DNA of 64,000 nucleotides from contig JAUHXC010000005.1 in NCBI GenBank assembly GCA_030427205.1, forward strand, positions 62,001 through 126,000. The letters run 5' to 3'. Every line of letters begins with the position of its first letter. Position 1 is the first letter of the stretch. Positions 17,048-25,789 of this stretch are shown here, piece by piece. A program made the translations under genes and the position numbers. Origin of the DNA: a bacterium. Lineage in GTDB: Bacteria > Myxococcota_A > Bradymonadia > UBA7976 > UBA1532. The notes below the pieces were generated by a model. The model searched no databases. It was not told the origin of the DNA and saw nothing but the letters and a program-made list of their open reading frames with translations.

Positions 17048-18175
17048 TCACTCCGCCGTCAGATCGGCCGCGGTGAAGGTCACGACATACAGCCGCTCCC
17101 ACGTCTTGTCGCTGGAGCCGGTCTGCCCCTGCGCCTTGAAGGCCAGCATGAGCTGGTCGCCACGGGCGGTCAGGGTCAGGTCGCTGTTGAGCTGGGTGCC
17201 GGTATCGAGCCGGCCGGTGGCCGAGCCGTCGGTGCGCACCCACATCACCGGGTTGTTCCGCTTGAAGTCCCGCTTGACGTACAGCAGCGTCTGGCCATCG
17301 GGCGTCCACTGCGGCCCGTAGTGGTCGTCGACGACGACGTCGTCGGCCAGCTTGGTGGCGTTCTCACCGTTGATGTCGATGACCCACAGGTCGAAGACCT
17401 TGTCGCTCTTGTTGCCCTTGTTCGAGTAGAAGGCGATCCGTCGACCGTCGGGCGACCAGTTGGGCCGGATCTCGTCGCCGGTCCAATCGGTGATCATCTT
17501 GGTCGTATCCGCCGGACGCGTCACGTCGATCACGACGCCGATGTCCTGGCCCTTCTCCGAGCGGTTGCGGGTGAAGAGCAGATAGCTCTTCGTCGGCGAC
17601 CAGCGGGGGCGGAACTCCGTCGACCCCTGAAAGGCCGTCGCCTGCAGCGGCTTCTCGGTATCGCCGGCGAGGTCGAGCACGTAGATGTCGCCCGACTGCT
17701 GCCGCTGAGACGCGTACGCGATGAAGCGGCCGTCGCCGCTCCAGGCCGGCTGGCCGTCGTTGCCCGGGTTGCTCGTCAGCCACGAGCCGTCGGCGAAGAG
17801 GTCGAAGTTCTTCTTGGGCCCGCGGCTGCTGAAGACATAGGGCTTCGACAGCAGCTTCATGTCGGGCGCCCAGGCCAGCTCGACGATCGGCGGCTTCTTG
17901 CCCCCGAGCATCGCGCTCGCCGCGCTGCGCCCGGTGGTCACCTCGTCTTCCCCGGTCTTGCTCAGCGTCGGGGTGAACTTGGCGATCCAGGTCTCGCGGG
18001 TGTCCTTCTTGGGGTTGTAGACGTCGTAGGCGATCTGCAACGCGTCGGGTGACCAGCGAGGCGCCTGACAATGGGCCGACGGCCGGTCGGCGATCTGGCG
18101 AGGAGAGCTGACCTCGGCGGAGGCCAGCGTCGGCGCGAGGAGAGCACATGCTGCGAGGGAAATCGTCTTCTTCAT
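17048..18175 (-). CDS. TolB-like periplasmic beta-propeller protein
   Basis: A 375-residue exported protein with signal peptide MKKTISLAACALLAPTLASA. The body consists of WD40-like (PD40) blades of the TolB type: APRWSPDALQIAYD, QPAWSGDGRFIAYAS..GDIYVLDL, RPRWSPTKSYLLFTRN, RPNWSPDGRRIAFYSN..FDLWVIDI and GPQWTPDGQTLLYVKR, about five recognisable blades. Unlike true TolB it lacks a distinct N-terminal alpha/beta domain, and no tolQRA or pal gene is nearby, so it is a propeller scaffold rather than TolB. It sits between a TPR/membrane gene (22-base gap) and the PEGA gene (2-base gap) in the large operon. Confidence 0.85.
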   Translation of the reverse strand: MKKTISLAACALLAPTLASAEVSSPRQIADRPSAHCQAPRWSPDALQIAYDVYNPKKDTRETWIAKFTPTLSKTGEDEVTTGRSAASAMLGGKKPPIVELAWAPDMKLLSKPYVFSSRGPKKNFDLFADGSWLTSNPGNDGQPAWSGDGRFIAYASQRQQSGDIYVLDLAGDTEKPLQATAFQGSTEFRPRWSPTKSYLLFTRNRSEKGQDIGVVIDVTRPADTTKMITDWTGDEIRPNWSPDGRRIAFYSNKGNKSDKVFDLWVIDINGENATKLADDVVVDDHYGPQWTPDGQTLLYVKRDFKRNNPVMWVRTDGSATGRLDTGTQLNSDLTLTARGDQLMLAFKAQGQTGSSDKTWERLYVVTFTAADLTAE

Positions 18176-18197
18176 CTCGACACCGTCGTCAGTTTTT

Positions 18198-18944
18198 TCA
18201 CTGGGCCGTCATGAGGAGGCCGAGGCGCTCCTCCGAATCGTTGAGCAGAATGACCGCGACCACTCCGAGAGCGGTCGCGGCGGCTGCGCCTCCTCCGACG
18301 TACCACCACAGGGCGGTGTCGTCGTCGTCCTCTTCGTCCTTGCGGACCTGGAGGAAGATCTCGACCGTCGGCGCGGGCTGCCCCTGTACGATCTCGAAGG
18401 GCACATTGTTCGCCGTGTATTGCCCATAGGGTAGAAATACCGTACGCGGCAGCGCAATGTCGGTCTCGCGAAAGCGGGCGCGAATCGTTTCGAAGCGGGC
18501 CTTCTTCTCCTTGTTGACCATGCCGGTCTTGCTCTCGAAGAAGATGCGCCCCTTGTCGTTGGTCTCGCCCGAACTCGCCACCACGGCGAGCGCGCCGAAC
18601 AGGCTCGACATCTCGCCCTTGAACGCCTGAGCCGACGTACGGTCCCGGTCGCTCTCGGCGAGCTCGATGGCCTTGTCGATCGTCTCGAAGGCCACCTCGA
18701 GCAGGAGCAGCGCGTAGGCCGTGCGGGCGCGGTAGAAGGCCGTCTCGAAGTCGGCCTGGCCCTCTTTGCTCGCCCACGCCTGGTCGAGGGTGGCCATCGC
18801 CTGCTTGTACATGTCGCGCTTGAAGTACAGCTTGCCCTGGGCCTTGAGCTGCTCGAGCGACTGCCCCTGCGCGCACGCAGGTCGAGGCGAGATGGTGAAC
18901 GAGCCGGCGGCGCACAGGGCCGCGACGAGCACATGCGCTCTCAC
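18198..18944 (-). CDS. Exported TPR-like protein with C-terminal transmembrane helix
   Basis: A 248-residue protein. It has an N-terminal signal peptide (cleavage near ACAQG), TPR-like helices at about 28-105 (LYFKRDMYKQAMATLDQAW, AFYRARTAYALLLLEVAFETI), a beta-rich middle part at 140-200, an acidic DEEDDDD stretch, and one hydrophobic helix at about 210-232 (WWYVGGGAAAATALGVVAVILL). The start is GTG at 18944, overlapping the oppF-like stop by four bases (GTGA). This coupling ties an exported TPR protein directly to the ABC transporter genes. No family is recognised beyond TPR. Confidence 0.8.
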   Translation of the reverse strand: MRAHVLVAALCAAGSFTISPRPACAQGQSLEQLKAQGKLYFKRDMYKQAMATLDQAWASKEGQADFETAFYRARTAYALLLLEVAFETIDKAIELAESDRDRTSAQAFKGEMSSLFGALAVVASSGETNDKGRIFFESKTGMVNKEKKARFETIRARFRETDIALPRTVFLPYGQYTANNVPFEIVQGQPAPTVEIFLQVRKDEEDDDDTALWWYVGGGAAAATALGVVAVILLNDSEERLGLLMTAQ

Positions 18945-19960
18945 GCGTCGTCCTCCTCCGCCAATTCGGACGGCGCGCCGAAGCACGCGATCCAGTGGTT
19001 CTCTCCCACGACCTGTGGAGGCGGCCGCTCCTTGCGGCAGCGGCTCAGGATACCGAGTCGCTCGGCCAGAGCACAGTCGGGTGAGTAGACACAACCGCCG
19101 CGGGCTTCGGCTTCGTCGGGCCGGGTCACCCGCGGCGGGTCGCGGCGTTCGCGAGGAGGCCGGCGGCGGTCGCGCGCGAGATCGGCCGCCCGCATGAGCC
19201 GCCCGGTGTACGGATGATGGAACTGCGTCTGCCCCAGCAGCGCCGCCGGGACTTCTTCGATGATGCGCCCCTTGAGCATGACCAGCACCCGGTCGGCGAT
19301 GCGCCGCACCAGCCCGAGGTCGTGGCTGATGAGCAGATAGGTCAGCTTCTCGCCCTTGAGCTGCTTGAGCAGGTCGATGATCTGCAGCTTGATGGCGGCG
19401 TCGAGCCCGCTGGTGGGCTCGTCGGCCACGATGAGCTTGGGCTTGGTGGCCAGGATGCGCGCCAGCCCCGCCCGGCGCTTCTCCCCGCCCGACAGGCTCG
19501 CCGGCCGCTGCTCGGCCCTCGGCAGCAGGCCGACCCGTTCGAGCAGCTCGTCGGCGTGGGCCCGGCGGCCGTCTTCGTCGAGGTTGGGTCGATGCAGCCG
19601 CAGCGACTCGTCGAGCATCTGGCGCACCGACATCTTGGGGTGCAGGTTCGCCGACTGGTTCTGAAAGACCATCTGGAACGCGCGCCGCTTCTCCCGCAGC
19701 TGGCCGCGATCGACGGCGAAGAGGTCTTCACCCTCGAAGAGCACGCTGCCTTCGTCGAGGCTGTGCAGCCGGGTCACGACCTTGCCCAGCGTCGTCTTGC
19801 CCGATCCCGACTCGCCGATGAGCGCCACCACCTCGCCGGGGTGAACGTCGAAGTCTACGTGGTCGAGCGCGATGGTCGTCGTGCCCCCGCGCAGCAGGCT
19901 GCGCGATTTGAAGCGCTTGACGAGCCCGCGGGCCGACAGCAGATCCGATCGCTCGCTCAA
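18941..19960 (-). CDS. oppF: Oligopeptide-type ABC transporter ATPase (OppF/DppF-like)
   Basis: Cytoplasmic ATPase of a peptide-type importer, 339 residues. Walker A GESGSGKT is at about 49-56, then VFQNQSANLHPKMSV (Q-loop region with the usual LHP), signature LSGGEKRRAGLARIL, Walker B LIVADEPTSGLDAAI and H-loop LLISHDLG. The C-terminal oligopeptide-transporter segment is present with conserved Cys residues (GCVYSPDC..C..WIAC), a cluster linked to iron-sulfur binding in related ATPases. The start is TTG at 19960 within a TTGA overlap with the upstream ATPase stop. It forms a heterodimer with the preceding gene product by family analogy. Confidence 0.9.
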   Translation of the reverse strand: MSERSDLLSARGLVKRFKSRSLLRGGTTTIALDHVDFDVHPGEVVALIGESGSGKTTLGKVVTRLHSLDEGSVLFEGEDLFAVDRGQLREKRRAFQMVFQNQSANLHPKMSVRQMLDESLRLHRPNLDEDGRRAHADELLERVGLLPRAEQRPASLSGGEKRRAGLARILATKPKLIVADEPTSGLDAAIKLQIIDLLKQLKGEKLTYLLISHDLGLVRRIADRVLVMLKGRIIEEVPAALLGQTQFHHPYTGRLMRAADLARDRRRPPRERRDPPRVTRPDEAEARGGCVYSPDCALAERLGILSRCRKERPPPQVVGENHWIACFGAPSELAEEDDA

Positions 19961-20853
19961 GCCGCCGCTCCCGTGGGCAGATCGGCCGCCGAGAGCAGCA
20001 TCGCGGTGTAGTCCGCGCGCGTCCCCCGGCCGAGCCGCAGGTTGTCAGCCGTCTCGGTCTCGACGACTTTGCCACCCTTCATGACGATCACCCGGTCGGC
20101 GAGATACAGCACCTCACGGATGTCGTGGGAGATGTACATCATCGAGCGCCGCTCCTCTTCGAGCAGCGCCCGGAAGAGCTCGACGATCTCGGCCCGCACG
20201 GTCGTATCGAGGCCGGTGGTGGGCTCGTCGGCGATGAGCAGCTTGGGCCGGCGAGCGAGGGCCACGGCGATCATCGCCCGCTGGCACATGCCGCCCGACA
20301 GCTCGTGGGGATACGAACCATGCACCCGCTGAGGCTGATTCATCTGCACCCGGTCGAGCCAATCGACGGCCTTGGCCGCGACCGCGTCGGCCGCGAGATC
20401 GGGCAGGGCGAGCTCGATCGACTCCTCGACCTGGGCACCGACGGTCATCAACGGGTCGAGCGAGTGTCGTGGATTCTGGAAGACTGCGGTCATCATGCGG
20501 CCCCACAAGGGCTGCATGCGCTTGTGCACGGTGCGGCGCCACTTGCGGCCGTTCTTCACCACCCGATCGCCCTTGCGGCTGAGCACGCCGTCGAGATCGG
20601 ACAACAGGTCGACCTGCTGCTCGCCGTCGAGCAGCTTGATCGAGCCGCCCATGACCCCCGGCTCGCCGGCGACGAGCCCGAGCACGGCCATCGTGGTCAT
20701 CGTCTTGCCGCTGCCCGACTCGCCCAGAATGCCGAGCACTTCACCCGGCGCGAGGTCGAAGCTGACCTGATCGACCACCCGTCGACGGCCCTGGCGGGTA
20801 TCGAACTCGATGACGAGATCCTGCACCGACAACAGCGGCAACTCGGCGCTCAT
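19957..20853 (-). CDS. oppD: Oligopeptide-type ABC transporter ATPase (OppD/DppD-like)
   Basis: The partner ATPase, 298 residues. Walker A GESGSGKT, a VFQNPRHSLDPLMTV Q-loop region, signature LSGGMCQRAMIAVALA, Walker B LLIADEPTTGLDTTV and H-loop YISHDIRE are all intact. It lacks the Cys-containing C-terminal oligopeptide segment that many OppD/DppD proteins carry and ends soon after the H-loop domain; only the OppF-like partner retains it. An insert of about 25 residues rich in Lys/Arg (RKGDRVVKNGRKWRR) precedes the Q-loop. The ATG at 20853 overlaps the permease stop by four bases (ATGA). Confidence 0.9.
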   Translation of the reverse strand: MSAELPLLSVQDLVIEFDTRQGRRRVVDQVSFDLAPGEVLGILGESGSGKTMTTMAVLGLVAGEPGVMGGSIKLLDGEQQVDLLSDLDGVLSRKGDRVVKNGRKWRRTVHKRMQPLWGRMMTAVFQNPRHSLDPLMTVGAQVEESIELALPDLAADAVAAKAVDWLDRVQMNQPQRVHGSYPHELSGGMCQRAMIAVALARRPKLLIADEPTTGLDTTVRAEIVELFRALLEEERRSMMYISHDIREVLYLADRVIVMKGGKVVETETADNLRLGRGTRADYTAMLLSAADLPTGAAA

Positions 20854-21671
20854 CGGACCTCCTCTTCGTCGGCCCGGGCCAGCAGATTGCCGAACGCCAG
20901 GAACGCCGAGATGGTCAGCACGATCGCCACGGCGGGAAACGCCCACGGCCAGATCCCGGCCCCACCGAGCTCGCGGGTCTGAGCCACCATGTTGCCCCAC
21001 GAGGGCAAGGGCTCCTGCATGCCGTAGTCGCCGAGGTAGGACAAGGCCACCTCGACGAAGAGCACATAGCCGAAGACGTAGGTCGCCTGGCGGATGAGCA
21101 TCGGCCGGCACTGCAGCCAGAGGATGTGATAGAGCAGGATGCGCACCGGCCGGAAGCCATGCGCCACATGGGCCAGGATGTAGTCCTCACTGCCCAGGGC
21201 TTCGACCCGACGGCGGATCACGGTCGCGATGGACGGCACGAAGAGAATCGCCGCCACGAACGCGATGAGATAGATCGACGGGTTGAGGATGGTGCAGACG
21301 AGGATGATGTAGACCAGCCGCGGCAGGGTATCGATGAGCTGCATCGTGCCGATCACGCCGGTGCGCAGCCAGCCCTCGGCATAACCCGCCACGGCACCCG
21401 ACAGCGCGCCGAGAAGCGTCGCCAGGGCGGCGGCGAACAGACCCGGCAAGAAGAACGCCTCGGTGCCTTTGAGCACGCGCATCGCCACGTCGCGGCCCTG
21501 CCCGTCGGTGCCGAAGATGTGCGCCATGCTCGGCGGCTGCAGCTGCTGGTCGTAGTTGACGGCCTCGGCCGGGTCGTAGGGCACGAACGGCGAGATGATG
21601 CCGACCAGCAGCACCAGCGCGACCACGGTGCCGCTGGCGATGAGCCCGGCGCGCAGGTGCTTATCCCCCAT
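20850..21671 (-). CDS. oppC: Oligopeptide-type ABC transporter permease (OppC/DppC-like)
   Basis: A 273-residue inner-membrane permease. It has an N-terminal transmembrane helix (LIASGTVVALVLLVGIISPFV), the FGTDGQGRDVAMRVL motif typical of OppC/DppC just before the core, and about five further helices. The EAA-like coupling loop is the EALGSEDYILAHVAHG segment. The C-terminal part shows VEVALSYLGDYG..PSWGNMV, also family-specific. I prefer the ATG at 21671, preceded by GAGGTGG, over the GTG at 21683; either way it overlaps the end of the OppB-like gene by at least 11 bases. Confidence 0.9.
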   Translation of the reverse strand: MGDKHLRAGLIASGTVVALVLLVGIISPFVPYDPAEAVNYDQQLQPPSMAHIFGTDGQGRDVAMRVLKGTEAFFLPGLFAAALATLLGALSGAVAGYAEGWLRTGVIGTMQLIDTLPRLVYIILVCTILNPSIYLIAFVAAILFVPSIATVIRRRVEALGSEDYILAHVAHGFRPVRILLYHILWLQCRPMLIRQATYVFGYVLFVEVALSYLGDYGMQEPLPSWGNMVAQTRELGGAGIWPWAFPAVAIVLTISAFLAFGNLLARADEEEVR

Positions 21672-22638
21672 GAGCCACCTCACGGGGGTCGATCACCGCG
21701 CGCACGATGTCGGCCAGCAGGTTCATGCCGATGATCGTCGCGGTGAAGAGCACGCTGATGCCGACCACGACCGGAAAATCGCGCTCTCGGGAGGCCTCGA
21801 GCAGCAGATAGCCCCCGCCGTCGAGGGTGAAGATGTACTCGACGATGACCACGCCGCCGAGCACGATCGGCAGGCGCGCGGCGTAGCCCGACAGCAGCGG
21901 CATGAACATGTTGCGCGCGATGTGGCCGACCGTCCGGGCGCCCTTGGCTTTGACCGCCGCGATGAACTGCGCGTTGCGCAGCGCGGTGAGCTCTGCCCGC
22001 ACCGCGTTGAAGAAGTCCATGAACAAGCCATCGCCGGCGATCAATGCGAACCCGGCGAAGACGTAGGGCATGAGTGATTCGGTGTAGATCGGGATCGGGT
22101 ACCACATCGGTGGCACGTAGTCGTTCTGGACGAGGTAGACGTTGACCGCCCAGTTGACCACCTGGGCGAAGACCACGGCGACGACAAAAGACGGCGCCGC
22201 GGTCGCCACATACAGCGGCCCGGTGAGCAGCTGCTGCCGCCGGCTCGATTCGCCGAGCAGCAGCGAGGCGAGCACCGCCAGGATCAAGCACACCACCAGC
22301 GCCGACGCCGAGAGCAACAGCGTGCGACCGAACGCCGGCAGCGCCACCTCCATCACCGGCGCGCCCGGCGAGAAGACCAATGACTCGCCGAAGTCGCCGG
22401 TGAGCGACCGCACGAGCCAGGCCAGATAACCGGTGAACGGGTCACGGTCGAGGCCGAATTCGGCCATCAGCCGCGCCTTCACATCCGGCGGGGTCCCCAT
22501 GGGGCTGATCGCGTCGATCGCATCCCCGGGTGCCGAGCGGATGGTGATGTAGATGACGAACGTGGCGCCGACCAGCAGCAGCAGGCCGCCTGCCGCGCGC
22601 CGAAGGGCGGCGATCGCCAGGCGCGCTGCGCGACTCAA
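21661..22638 (-). CDS. oppB: Oligopeptide-type ABC transporter permease (OppB/DppB-like)
   Basis: A 325-residue inner-membrane permease. Helix 1 (GGLLLLVGATFVIYITIRSAPGD) carries the typical RxxPGD ending, followed by the RLMAEFGLDRDPFTGYLAWL periplasmic segment. The core permease helices and the coupling loop (ALRNAQFIAAVKAKGARTVGHIARN) are present. The start is TTG at 22638, overlapping the stop of the binding-protein gene in TTGA; no better start exists nearby. It forms the channel with the OppC-like protein. Confidence 0.9.
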   Translation of the reverse strand: MSRAARLAIAALRRAAGGLLLLVGATFVIYITIRSAPGDAIDAISPMGTPPDVKARLMAEFGLDRDPFTGYLAWLVRSLTGDFGESLVFSPGAPVMEVALPAFGRTLLLSASALVVCLILAVLASLLLGESSRRQQLLTGPLYVATAAPSFVVAVVFAQVVNWAVNVYLVQNDYVPPMWYPIPIYTESLMPYVFAGFALIAGDGLFMDFFNAVRAELTALRNAQFIAAVKAKGARTVGHIARNMFMPLLSGYAARLPIVLGGVVIVEYIFTLDGGGYLLLEASRERDFPVVVGISVLFTATIIGMNLLADIVRAVIDPREVAHGG

Positions 22639-24176
22639 GGGCTCAGCTCCCACTCCTCGAACGAGGTGAAGTAGTAATAGGGCTGAATGAAGGTGCCCTT
22701 GAGCTGACGGCTGAGGCCCGAATAGACGTCGAGCGACCACAGGAAGTAGTAGGGCAGGTCGCGGTTGAGCACCGCGTGCAGCTGCTTCATGTACTCCTTG
22801 TACTTCTTGTAGTCGCGGGTCGACTTGGCGGTGTCGAGCAGGTTGTCGACCTCGCTGTTGTTGTAGTTGATGAAGTTCATCACCCCCTTGCTGTGGAACA
22901 GCGGGTAGACGTCCTCCACCTCCTCGAACGACCACACGTTGAGGGTCAGGTCGTACTTCTGGCGGTTGAAGACCTGCTCCCGGTAGCGGGCATGGTCGAC
23001 GTACTGCGCCTTGACCCGAATGCCGATCTTCTTGAGCTGGGCCTCGATGCCGAGCAGCAGCGCCTGGCTGCTGGCGAGCTCCTTGTCCATGACGAAGCGG
23101 AACTGCAGCTTGGTGCGGCCCTTGCGGCGCACGCCGCCCTTCTTCTTGTAGCCGGCTTCGTCGAGCATCTGATTCGCGCGCTGGATATCCTGCTCACGCG
23201 GCTCGACCTCGAAGTTGTAGAACGGGCTGGACTCGGTGAACGGCCCGCCGAGGATGTCACCCCGGCCCAGATGCGCTTCGAGCAGCTCTTCGCGGTTGAT
23301 GGCGAGCGCGATCGCATCGCGCACCACCGGGTCGTTGAGCCCTTTGCTCTTGTGGTTGTAGGCCATGTACCACCACGAGACCGTGTGGTACGGCTCTAGG
23401 GTGACCTGATCGCTGTTCTCGAAGATGGGCACGTTCTTCGGGGGCAGGAAGATCACCGCCTGCACACCGGCCTGCTTGCCGGAGTACTGCAGCAGGCTCA
23501 CCTGGGCCGACTTGTCGGGCGTGTGCTGCATCAGCACCTCGCCGATGCGCGCCGGCGCCCAGTAGTCGGGGTTGACCTCGAGCGAAACCGAGCGGGCGCC
23601 GAACTTCTGCACCTTGTAGGGGCCGGTGCCGATCGGCTTGCGGCCGAAGCGATCCTTGCGGCTGATGCGGGTGCCCTTCTTGAAGGCATGCTTCGGCAGG
23701 ATCTTGAACAGGAAGCGACGCTCCGGCTCGTTGATCGGGCGGTTGAAGGTGATGTGCACCCCGTACTGCCCTTCGGCGCTGGCGTCTTTGATGAAGCCGA
23801 ACTTGCTCTTGGCGTTGAAGACGGTCTTGGGGTTCTGCGCCGCCTGGATGGTGAAGACCACGTCGTCGGCGCTGAAGTCCCGACCGTCATGCCACTTGAC
23901 CCCTTCGCGCAACACGAAGCGGATGCCCATGTTGTCGGGGTCGGCGGTCCACGATGAGGCCAGGGAGCCTTCGAGGTCGCCGCGCTTGTTGACGATCACC
24001 AGCGAGTCGAAGATCAGCTCGACCATCCGCACCGAGCTCATGTCTTCGGCGAAGAACGGGAGCAGCGAGGTCGGCCGGGCATCTTCCGGATAGCGGAACA
24101 CCTGCGCATCGGCCGGCGCCGCGAGAGCGACGAGGGCGCACGATACGAGCAGGCTCGAGAGGAGACGGTTCATCAT
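22635..24176 (-). CDS. Peptide-type ABC transporter substrate-binding protein (SBP family 5)
   Basis: A 513-residue periplasmic protein with a standard signal peptide (cleavage near ADAQ) and no lipobox. Family 5 features include the N-terminal SLLPFFAEDMSSVRMVELIFDSL region, ASSWTADPDNMGIRFVLREGVKWHDG, FSADDVVFTIQAAQ, PIGTGPYKVQKF, and RDAIALAINREELLEAHLGRG. The family binds oligopeptides, dipeptides, nickel or other ligands; specificity cannot be read here. The gene directly precedes both permeases. ATGATG at 24176/24173 offers two starts. AAGGAG lies about 13 bases upstream. It follows a large lipoprotein gene after 28 bases. Confidence 0.9.
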   Translation of the reverse strand: MMNRLLSSLLVSCALVALAAPADAQVFRYPEDARPTSLLPFFAEDMSSVRMVELIFDSLVIVNKRGDLEGSLASSWTADPDNMGIRFVLREGVKWHDGRDFSADDVVFTIQAAQNPKTVFNAKSKFGFIKDASAEGQYGVHITFNRPINEPERRFLFKILPKHAFKKGTRISRKDRFGRKPIGTGPYKVQKFGARSVSLEVNPDYWAPARIGEVLMQHTPDKSAQVSLLQYSGKQAGVQAVIFLPPKNVPIFENSDQVTLEPYHTVSWWYMAYNHKSKGLNDPVVRDAIALAINREELLEAHLGRGDILGGPFTESSPFYNFEVEPREQDIQRANQMLDEAGYKKKGGVRRKGRTKLQFRFVMDKELASSQALLLGIEAQLKKIGIRVKAQYVDHARYREQVFNRQKYDLTLNVWSFEEVEDVYPLFHSKGVMNFINYNNSEVDNLLDTAKSTRDYKKYKEYMKQLHAVLNRDLPYYFLWSLDVYSGLSRQLKGTFIQPYYYFTSFEEWELSP

Positions 24177-24204
24177 CTCTGCAACGGCTCCTTGGCAGAC
24201 ACGT

Positions 24205-25785
24205 TCACTGACCCACGGTCGCCGAGCTACCGGACTGCTCCATCGCCTTGTGGCTGAGCAGATCACGGAGCATATCGGCAGGACCGGCGGCGGCCGGGAG
24301 CGCTTCGCTCATCCGGCTGAGGTACTTGAGGGCGACCCGGGGTCGGCCGATGCCGACGTTATCCAACGCGGCGGCAGCCAGGGCCGACAAGGCGTTTCGC
24401 GCCGAAGGCGCTTGGGCCGAGGTCTTGTCTTCGGCCGCAGCGCGCATCTTCACGGCGAGCGCCGGACGATCCATGCGCACCAGCGCATCGGCGAAGCGAC
24501 GCTGAACCACATCCACATAGCGATCGACGAGCATCAACTCGGCCAGGGTCGCGGCACCCGGCGCGTCGTCGCCCACGGCGGTGACCGCGTCGATCAGGTT
24601 GCGGCTGAAGCGCGTACGATCCTCGGGGAAGGCTTCGGCGTCGACCCGCCCGATGAAGCTGCCGGCCCAGGCTTGCACGACCCGCTGCCCGATGGTCTCC
24701 CGGGGCAGGGCGTCGACCGCCTTGCCCGCCCCCGCCTGATCGCCCTTGTCGGCGAGCAGCCGGGCGCGCAGCGCGCCGGCCTGCGCCACGAGGTCATCGG
24801 CTTCCAGTGCGTCGGTGAGTACGAGCATCGCGAGCCCAGGCGCATCAGCCGGCGGCGTATTCAAACCATCGAGCGCTGCGAGGGCGTCGTCGGTCTTGCC
24901 GAGCATGCGCAGAGCGTCCGCCTTGAGCAGCAACGGCCAGCCACCGGTATCGGCGAGGAGGTCGACGGTCAGCGCCGCATACAGCCGCGCCCCGACATCG
25001 GCCGCGACGGGATCGCGCAGCGCGACCTGCTCCTTGCCGGTGCCGAGGACGATGTCTCCCGCCTTCGGGTCGAGGCGGCCGAAGCGGGCGCGGGCTTCCT
25101 TGAGCTTGCCGGCGTCCACCAACGCGCGGATCTGAAGCCGCGCAGCGTAGGCGTCGGTGCCACCGGGCGGCAGCTCTGCGTCGAGACCCGCCGCCTGCCC
25201 CCGCAACAGCGCGGCGAGCGGCGTGGTCGCCTCCGGCGCCATCGCAGCCGCGAACGCGGCCGCCGGCGCGTCGGTCGGGATCTTGCTCGACGGCTTGGAC
25301 GCATCCTCACCCCGGGCCTGGGCCAGACGGGCTTCGATATAGGCCCGCCACGGTGCCCCGGCCTCGGCGCCCGGCCGGCTGGCCTGCACCTCGAGCATCT
25401 TGGGGGTGAGCGCGCGCACCAGGAAGCCGATGCGCGCATGTGCCCGCGCCAGCTCGAGCGCTGCGCGCGCGGCGCCGATCCGGGCGTCGGCCGACGCCTC
25501 GGCGTCGTCCATGAAGCCGTCGAGAGCCGCGCGGGTCTCGCCGGTGAACAGCGAGCGCCAGCCGTCGCTGCTCTCGGCCAGCGCGACGAGCGGCTTCGGG
25601 TCACCGGCCAACGCGACCAACCAGCTGGCGTCGAACCGCTTGCGCTCGGCGGCGGTCTCGACCGCCTGCTGCGCGGCGGCGGCCGTCGCCACCGGATCCG
25701 GCTTCTTCTTTTCGGGGCAGCCGCTCAGCGCGAGGGCGCCCGCGACCGCAAGCCAGGAAGCCCGGCGGTTGAGGAGTCGACCCAT
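24205..25785 (-). CDS. Large alpha-helical lipoprotein, Ala-rich, TPR-like
   Basis: A 526-residue lipoprotein with lipobox LSGC (Cys at about 23) followed by a Lys-rich PEKKKPDP segment. The rest is rich in Ala, Leu, Asp and Arg and looks like a solenoid of helical pairs (ARIGAARAALELARAHARI, ALRMLGKTDDALAALDGL, RVALKYLSRMSEALPAAA), with weak TPR character. I do not recognise a named family. ATG at 25785 is only four bases from the stop of the upstream gene, with GGAG at a suitable distance, so it is in the operon. It may scaffold partners on the periplasmic side of a membrane. Confidence 0.75.
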   Translation of the reverse strand: MGRLLNRRASWLAVAGALALSGCPEKKKPDPVATAAAAQQAVETAAERKRFDASWLVALAGDPKPLVALAESSDGWRSLFTGETRAALDGFMDDAEASADARIGAARAALELARAHARIGFLVRALTPKMLEVQASRPGAEAGAPWRAYIEARLAQARGEDASKPSSKIPTDAPAAAFAAAMAPEATTPLAALLRGQAAGLDAELPPGGTDAYAARLQIRALVDAGKLKEARARFGRLDPKAGDIVLGTGKEQVALRDPVAADVGARLYAALTVDLLADTGGWPLLLKADALRMLGKTDDALAALDGLNTPPADAPGLAMLVLTDALEADDLVAQAGALRARLLADKGDQAGAGKAVDALPRETIGQRVVQAWAGSFIGRVDAEAFPEDRTRFSRNLIDAVTAVGDDAPGAATLAELMLVDRYVDVVQRRFADALVRMDRPALAVKMRAAAEDKTSAQAPSARNALSALAAAALDNVGIGRPRVALKYLSRMSEALPAAAGPADMLRDLLSHKAMEQSGSSATVGQ

Positions 25786-25789
25786 TCGA

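Noticed and set aside
17048..18175. Calling the propeller protein TolB.
   Set aside because: It lacks the N-terminal TolB domain, and no tol-pal genes are nearby. Only the propeller part is similar.
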